Assembly (NCBI GenBank): GCA_040007095.1
Contig: JBDTVS010000215.1
Location: forward strand, 1 to 9,928
DNA from: JBDTVS01 sp040007095
GTDB taxonomy: Bacteria > Acidobacteriota > Vicinamibacteria > Vicinamibacterales > CAVVIG01
Reading direction: 5' to 3'
Length of the DNA stretch: 9,928 nt
Each line of letters starts with the position of its first letter. The first letter of the stretch is position 1. A program made the position numbers and the translations under genes. Under the pieces are notes generated by a model. It made no database searches and was not told where the DNA came from. It was given only the letters and a program-made list of their open reading frames with translations. Positions 7,046-9,928 of the stretch are shown one piece after another.

Positions 7046-7345
7046 CGATCGGGGACGCTGGACGAGAACTTCAACGACAGTGAGGATCCGTCAGGAAGCG
7101 CCGTTGTGGGTGGGCTAAACCACGGGGCGCGCAGAGCACGTCGAGATCGATGCCGGTACTTGTCTCGGCAAACTCTGCAGGCTCTGCGATTGACGTTGTC
7201 AGTCCGCTCTCGCCCCAATCAGCGAACGCGAGCTCACGCGGACGACCGAACCGGGCAGGATGCCGCCCTGATCGTCCCTGACCGTTCCGATGAGGGAACC
7301 TGTCAACCCCTGCGGAATAACGAGCCGGCGGAGGAGCAGCCACAT
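7046..7345 (-). pseudogene. N-terminal remnant of a TonB-dependent receptor (carboxypeptidase-regulatory-like domain)
   Basis: Reading the minus strand from the ATG at 7345 gives 48 residues. They include LTGSLIGTVRDDQGGILPGS, then VVRVSSRSLIG, and end at a TGA (7199-7201). This is the classic opening of the regulatory-like domain in acidobacterial TonB receptors (G-T-V-x-D-x-x-G-G-x-L-P-G, then S-S-x-x-L-I-G). Recognisable pieces continue in shifted frames: RERT, then LTTSIAE, DKYR next to IDL, and a stretch resembling the usual LTGSFTV. Plug and barrel are absent. The fragment abuts, head to head, the broken end of the plus-strand sigma pseudogene near 7033-7045. At least two frameshifts are implied. 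It differs from the intact receptor at 914-3862, so it comes from another family member. Confidence 0.68.
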
Positions 7346-7525
7346 GACGGCGACGAGGAGTTAGAAGAGAGCCGCGCTTGAGTGGCGAAGGCAACAGCAT
7401 TCGCTGTCCCTATGACCGCTTCCGTTGGATAGCCGATCGCACGCCGGAAGTCCGACCGCGAAGCGACTCCCAAATGAAGCCGTCCGGCCGAGTCTACGCC
7501 ACTTGCGTGCCCGCACCCCCAGGAT

Positions 7526-8206
7526 CTACGGAGACGCAGCGGCACTAACGCGTACAGGGCTTCGCGCCACATCAATGAAGCCGTCATCCAGCATGTATCG
7601 GAACTCGTACTCGCCCGGCTGAGCCGGCGCGCTGAGCGTCAGCGTACCGGAGGCGCCGCCGTGTGCGTAATCCCACCAACCGTTCTGGTAGCTCGTGCTT
7701 GGGACCCCTACCTTGAAGAGCCCGATCCAGTCCAGGGCTGACCACCCACGTGCCGCCGACCAGCTCACAGTCAATTGGTCTCCGGACGTGACAAGACTTG
7801 GACTGGCACTCAGTGAAATGGCAACCACCTCAAAAGTGTAACTGCCCGTCAGCGCAGCGCGCTGTCCGCCGGGGTTGGTCACGACGACGTCCACCGTCCC
7901 GGCCGCATGGACTGGGGTTGTGGCCCAGATTCGCGTGCTGTTCATGCTGGTGACCGTGGCCGCAAGGCCATCCAGCGTCAGGGTCGCGCCAGACAGGAAT
8001 CCAGTGCCGGCGACATTTATTTGGGAGGCAAAGTTGGCGGCCCCAGTGGTCGGGGACACAGCGGTCACCGTGAGCGCACCGAGAGCCGGCGACGTGGGAG
8101 AGGTGGGAGGGGTGGGTCCGGAGAGCGACTTGTCGCATCCGAGGTTCATTGCCGCCAGAGCCATGACACCAGCGATGATGGCGGTTCCGAAAAAGTGATT
8201 GGACAT
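7526..8206 (-). CDS. Exported IPT/TIG-domain protein, probable lipoprotein
   Basis: 226 residues from the ATG at 8206, chosen because AGGAGAG lies about six bases upstream and the signal sequence begins there; the frame remains open to 8263. The signal (residues 1-23) ends in MNLGC. Cys 24 is a plausible lipid attachment site, though Asn at -3 is not the usual Leu, so plain Sec cleavage is possible. A Pro/Thr/Ser tether (PTPPTSPTSP) follows. An IPT/TIG immunoglobulin-like domain spans about 42-128 (SPTTG, GTGFLSGATLTLDG, TNPGG). The C-terminal beta domain (about 129-221) has DWIGLF, WWDYAHGGASG and PGEYEFRYMLDDG, resembling SKICH-like modules. No enzyme motif is seen. Likely role: cell-surface or periplasmic binding or adhesion, by inference. 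It is convergent with the sigma pseudogene on its left and divergent from the live sigma gene. Confidence 0.75.
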   Translation of the reverse strand: MSNHFFGTAIIAGVMALAAMNLGCDKSLSGPTPPTSPTSPALGALTVTAVSPTTGAANFASQINVAGTGFLSGATLTLDGLAATVTSMNSTRIWATTPVHAAGTVDVVVTNPGGQRAALTGSYTFEVVAISLSASPSLVTSGDQLTVSWSAARGWSALDWIGLFKVGVPSTSYQNGWWDYAHGGASGTLTLSAPAQPGEYEFRYMLDDGFIDVARSPVRVSAAASP

Positions 8207-8371
8207 CCGTTCTCTCCTCAAACGTTTCTTTGGCATTGTTGAAGCGAGCAGTGCCGGCGGCACCGCCGCGAGCGTTCCCTGGGCGAGTACCGAAAGAACG
8301 ACACCTGTTCGCTTTCTGGGCGTGATAGCTGTTTCCCCTCGTCTTCGTAAGCGGAAAACGGCGGCGAAAAC

Positions 8372-8399
8372 TTGAAAAGGGCCAAAAAGGGCCTAGAAT
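8372..8399 (+). promoter_or_regulatory. Sigma-70-like promoter of the ECF sigma/kinase operon
   Basis: TTGAAA (8372-8377) and TAGAAT (8394-8399) are separated by 16 bases, each one or two bases off consensus. Transcription would start near 8406. The same arrangement is present before the dead sigma copy. The A/G-rich spacer (AAGGGCCAAAAAGGGCC) is a shared feature of both loci. Confidence 0.5.
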
Positions 8400-8409
8400 G
8401 TCGACATTC
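8396..8409. promoter_or_regulatory. 14-base perfect palindrome over the sigma promoter -10
   Basis: GAATGTCGACATTC is its own reverse complement. It overlaps the -10 box and the likely transcription start, a position where a bound dimer would block RNA polymerase. A different palindrome occupies the equivalent place at 6641-6657. The binding protein is unknown. Confidence 0.45.
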
Positions 8410-8480
8410 CTGATCAGCTCACGAAGGTCACCGGGCTGCTTCTCAAATGGGGGCAAGGCGACGAGGCGGCCCTCGAGCGA

Positions 8481-8987
8481 TTGATTCCGCTCGTGCACCG
8501 GGAACTCCACCAGATCGCGCGACGCTGCATGGCGGGCGAGCGCGCGGGTCACAGCTTCCAGGCGACGGCGCTCGTCAACGAGGCCTATCTGCGGCTGGTC
8601 GACGCGAAGAACGTCGCGTGGCATGACCGCGCCCATTTCCTGGCCGTGTCGGCTCGCGTGATGCGCCGCATCCTCGTGGACCACGCGCGGGCACGGCGCT
8701 CGCGGAAGCGTGGGGGCTTGGCGACGAGGGTCACCTTCGACGAAGCACTCTTCGTCGCCAACGAGCCGGCTCAGGACTTCGTGGCGCTCGACGACGCGCT
8801 GGCGGCGTTGGCGATGTTCGACGAGCGGAAAAGCCGCGTCATCGAGCTGCGGTTCTTTGGCGGGTTGAGCGTGGAGGAAACGGCCTCGGTGCTGAAGGTT
8901 TCGCCAGCGACAGTCATGGGCGACTGGCGGCTGGGGAAAGCCTGGCTGCAGCGCGAGATGCGCAGGGATGGCCGACATGACCCCTGA
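8481..8987 (+). CDS. ECF RNA polymerase sigma factor (Sigma70_ECF / TIGR02999 type)
   Basis: 168 residues from the TTG at 8481, the only standard start codon in frame. Homology clearly begins earlier: the same frame upstream reads DQLTKVTGLLLKWGQGDEAA before LERLIPLV, as in family members, so the real product is probably about 190 residues. Candidate starts are ATT at 8406 or CTG at 8436, the latter with GAAGG eight bases before it. Sigma-2 covers about 1-78 (AGHSFQATALVNEAYLRL, RAHFLAVSARVMRRILVD). Sigma-4 covers about 104-162 (LDDALAAL, ELRFFGGLSVEETASVLKVS, VMGDWRLGKAWL), with the helix-turn-helix at about 130-153. The end overlaps the downstream kinase by 11 bases, indicating translational coupling. 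No anti-sigma gene is adjacent; kinase-linked members of this group may be controlled by phosphorylation. Confidence 0.88.
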   Translation: MIPLVHRELHQIARRCMAGERAGHSFQATALVNEAYLRLVDAKNVAWHDRAHFLAVSARVMRRILVDHARARRSRKRGGLATRVTFDEALFVANEPAQDFVALDDALAALAMFDERKSRVIELRFFGGLSVEETASVLKVSPATVMGDWRLGKAWLQREMRRDGRHDP

Positions 8988-9928
8988 CCGTTGGAAGCGG
9001 ATTGAGGAGCTGTATCACGCGGCGCGCACCTGGCCCCAGGGCGACCGCGCGGCGTTTCTCTCCGAGGCCTGTCGGGACGACGAGGCGCTGCAGCGCGACG
9101 TCGAATCACTGCTGAACGAGTCGGTCTCCGACGATGGGTTCCTGGGCGGACCCGCGGGCGTCATGGCCGCGCGCAGTGCGATGGATGTGGCCCCCGCGGT
9201 CATGACGGGCCGATCGATCGGTGGGTATCACCTGCAGATGCTGCTCGGTGCGGGCGGCATGGGTGAGGTGTACCGCTCCCGCGACGTGAAGCTCGAGCGC
9301 GACGTCGCGGTCAAGATCCTGCCGCGCGCGTTCACGAGCGATCCGGATCGCCTCGCCCGGTTCGAACGCGAAGCGCGCATGCTCGCCGCGCTGAACCATC
9401 CCAACATCTGCGCGATCTACGGCCTCGAAGAGGCGGACGGCCTGCGGTTCCTGATTCTTGAGCTCGTGGACGGCGAGACCCTGGCGCAGACGCTTGAAGC
9501 CAAGGGCGGGGCACTGCCAATCGCCGACGCTCTCGCGATCGCGCGGCAGATCGCCGACGCGTTGGAGGCGGCGCACGAGAAAGGGATCATCCACCGCGAC
9601 CTGAAGCCGGCCAACATCACGATCTCCCCGGACGGCGCGGTGAAGGTGCTCGACTTCGGTCTGGCGAAGGCGGACCGCGGGGACGGCCGGGGTCCGTCGC
9701 CCACGGTCACGATAGGCGGCACGCAGAAAGGCCTGATTCTCGGCACGGCGGCCTATATGAGCCCGGAGCAGGCGCGCGGAAAAGGGGTCGACAAGCGCGC
9801 CGATATCTGGGCGTTCGGCTGCGTCCTCTACGAAATGTTGACGGGGCGCACCCCGTTTCCTGGCGAGACGGTTTCGGACACGATCGGGAAGATTCTCGAG
9901 CGCGAGCCCGAGTGGTCGGCCCTCCCCG
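8977..9928 (+). CDS. Serine/threonine protein kinase (Pkn type), N-terminal part, cut by window edge
   Basis: 317 residues are present and the frame is still open at the right edge. I chose ATG 8977, giving MTPDRWKRIEELYHAA, the usual opening of this family; AGGG lies nine bases before it. ATG 8968 is an alternative. Residues 1-75 are the charged helical N-terminal extension typical of acidobacterial Pkn kinases. The kinase domain starts near 83 with all core motifs: Gly-loop GAGGMGEVY (91-99), Lys 113 in VAVKIL, HRDLKPAN (206-213, catalytic Asp 208), DFG (226-228), an activation segment ending GTAAYMSPEQA, and DIWAFG. It should therefore be an active kinase. Relatives usually continue into a membrane helix and a beta-propeller sensor, not visible here. 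It probably phosphorylates targets linked to the overlapping sigma factor. Confidence 0.93.
   Translation, partial: MTPDRWKRIEELYHAARTWPQGDRAAFLSEACRDDEALQRDVESLLNESVSDDGFLGGPAGVMAARSAMDVAPAVMTGRSIGGYHLQMLLGAGGMGEVYRSRDVKLERDVAVKILPRAFTSDPDRLARFEREARMLAALNHPNICAIYGLEEADGLRFLILELVDGETLAQTLEAKGGALPIADALAIARQIADALEAAHEKGIIHRDLKPANITISPDGAVKVLDFGLAKADRGDGRGPSPTVTIGGTQKGLILGTAAYMSPEQARGKGVDKRADIWAFGCVLYEMLTGRTPFPGETVSDTIGKILEREPEWSALP

Noticed and set aside
6788..7381. 197-residue plus-strand open frame as a real gene
   Set aside because: Its first half is the frameshifted second half of the dead sigma factor, and its second half is antisense to the TonB remnant. It is a chance fusion.
8399..8482. 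ATG at 8399 as the sigma start
   Set aside because: Its frame hits TGA at 8480-8482 and is not the conserved sigma frame.
7830..8978. 382-residue minus-strand open frame spanning the IPT gene start and the sigma gene
   Set aside because: It overlaps two well-supported genes in other frames and has an antisense-like composition with no family match.
1..9928. CRISPR array, intact insertion sequence or biosynthetic cluster
   Set aside because: No regularly spaced repeats, no transposase with terminal repeats, and no group of linked biosynthetic enzymes are seen.

Overview
The window is high-GC bacterial DNA. Its gene content points to Acidobacteriota, most likely the Vicinamibacteria group. 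It has a large TonB-dependent receptor with an N-terminal carboxypeptidase-regulatory-like domain, an ECF sigma factor of the Sigma70_ECF/TIGR02999 type overlapping a Pkn-type serine/threonine kinase, and decayed copies of the same gene families. This placement is inferred from family content; no rRNA or other marker gene is present.

Layout. On the plus strand, 33-698 encodes a zinc-finger, single-span membrane protein that looks like an anti-sigma factor. After a 215-base gap, 914-3862 encodes an outer-membrane TonB-dependent receptor, followed by a terminator-like hairpin. Positions 3906-4320 are a junkyard of broken genes. It holds a 22-base block resembling a tRNA 3' end, the C-terminal tail of a tyrosine recombinase on the minus strand, and a short plus-strand piece resembling an ABC-transporter (MacB/ADOP) permease. 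On the minus strand, 4321-4848 encodes a small lipoprotein of unknown function and 4970-6307 an exported vanadium-dependent haloperoxidase-family enzyme with its full active-site set.

The last third is built around two copies of an ECF sigma locus. The first (about 6619-7032, plus) is dead: it has a 4-base deletion, a 1-base deletion, a 45-base deletion and no sigma-4 region. It runs straight into a decayed minus-strand TonB-receptor N-terminus (about 7046-7345). The minus-strand gene 7526-8206 encodes an exported, probably lipid-anchored, IPT/TIG-domain protein. The second ECF locus (8372-8987) retains both sigma domains and overlaps the kinase that runs off the right edge (8977 onward). The two sigma loci share a promoter-like upstream block with a palindrome over the -10 region.

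The intact ECF sigma factor and kinase probably form one translationally coupled signalling operon. The first gene looks like the tail of a separate sigma/anti-sigma locus to the left. The receptor, the haloperoxidase and the two lipoprotein-like proteins are envelope or exported proteins with no shared pathway visible in the sequence. I see no complete new system. The most unusual points are the tRNA-end/integrase scar, the paired live and dead sigma loci with a conserved palindromic promoter, and the lack of a normal start codon in the conserved frame of the live sigma gene.
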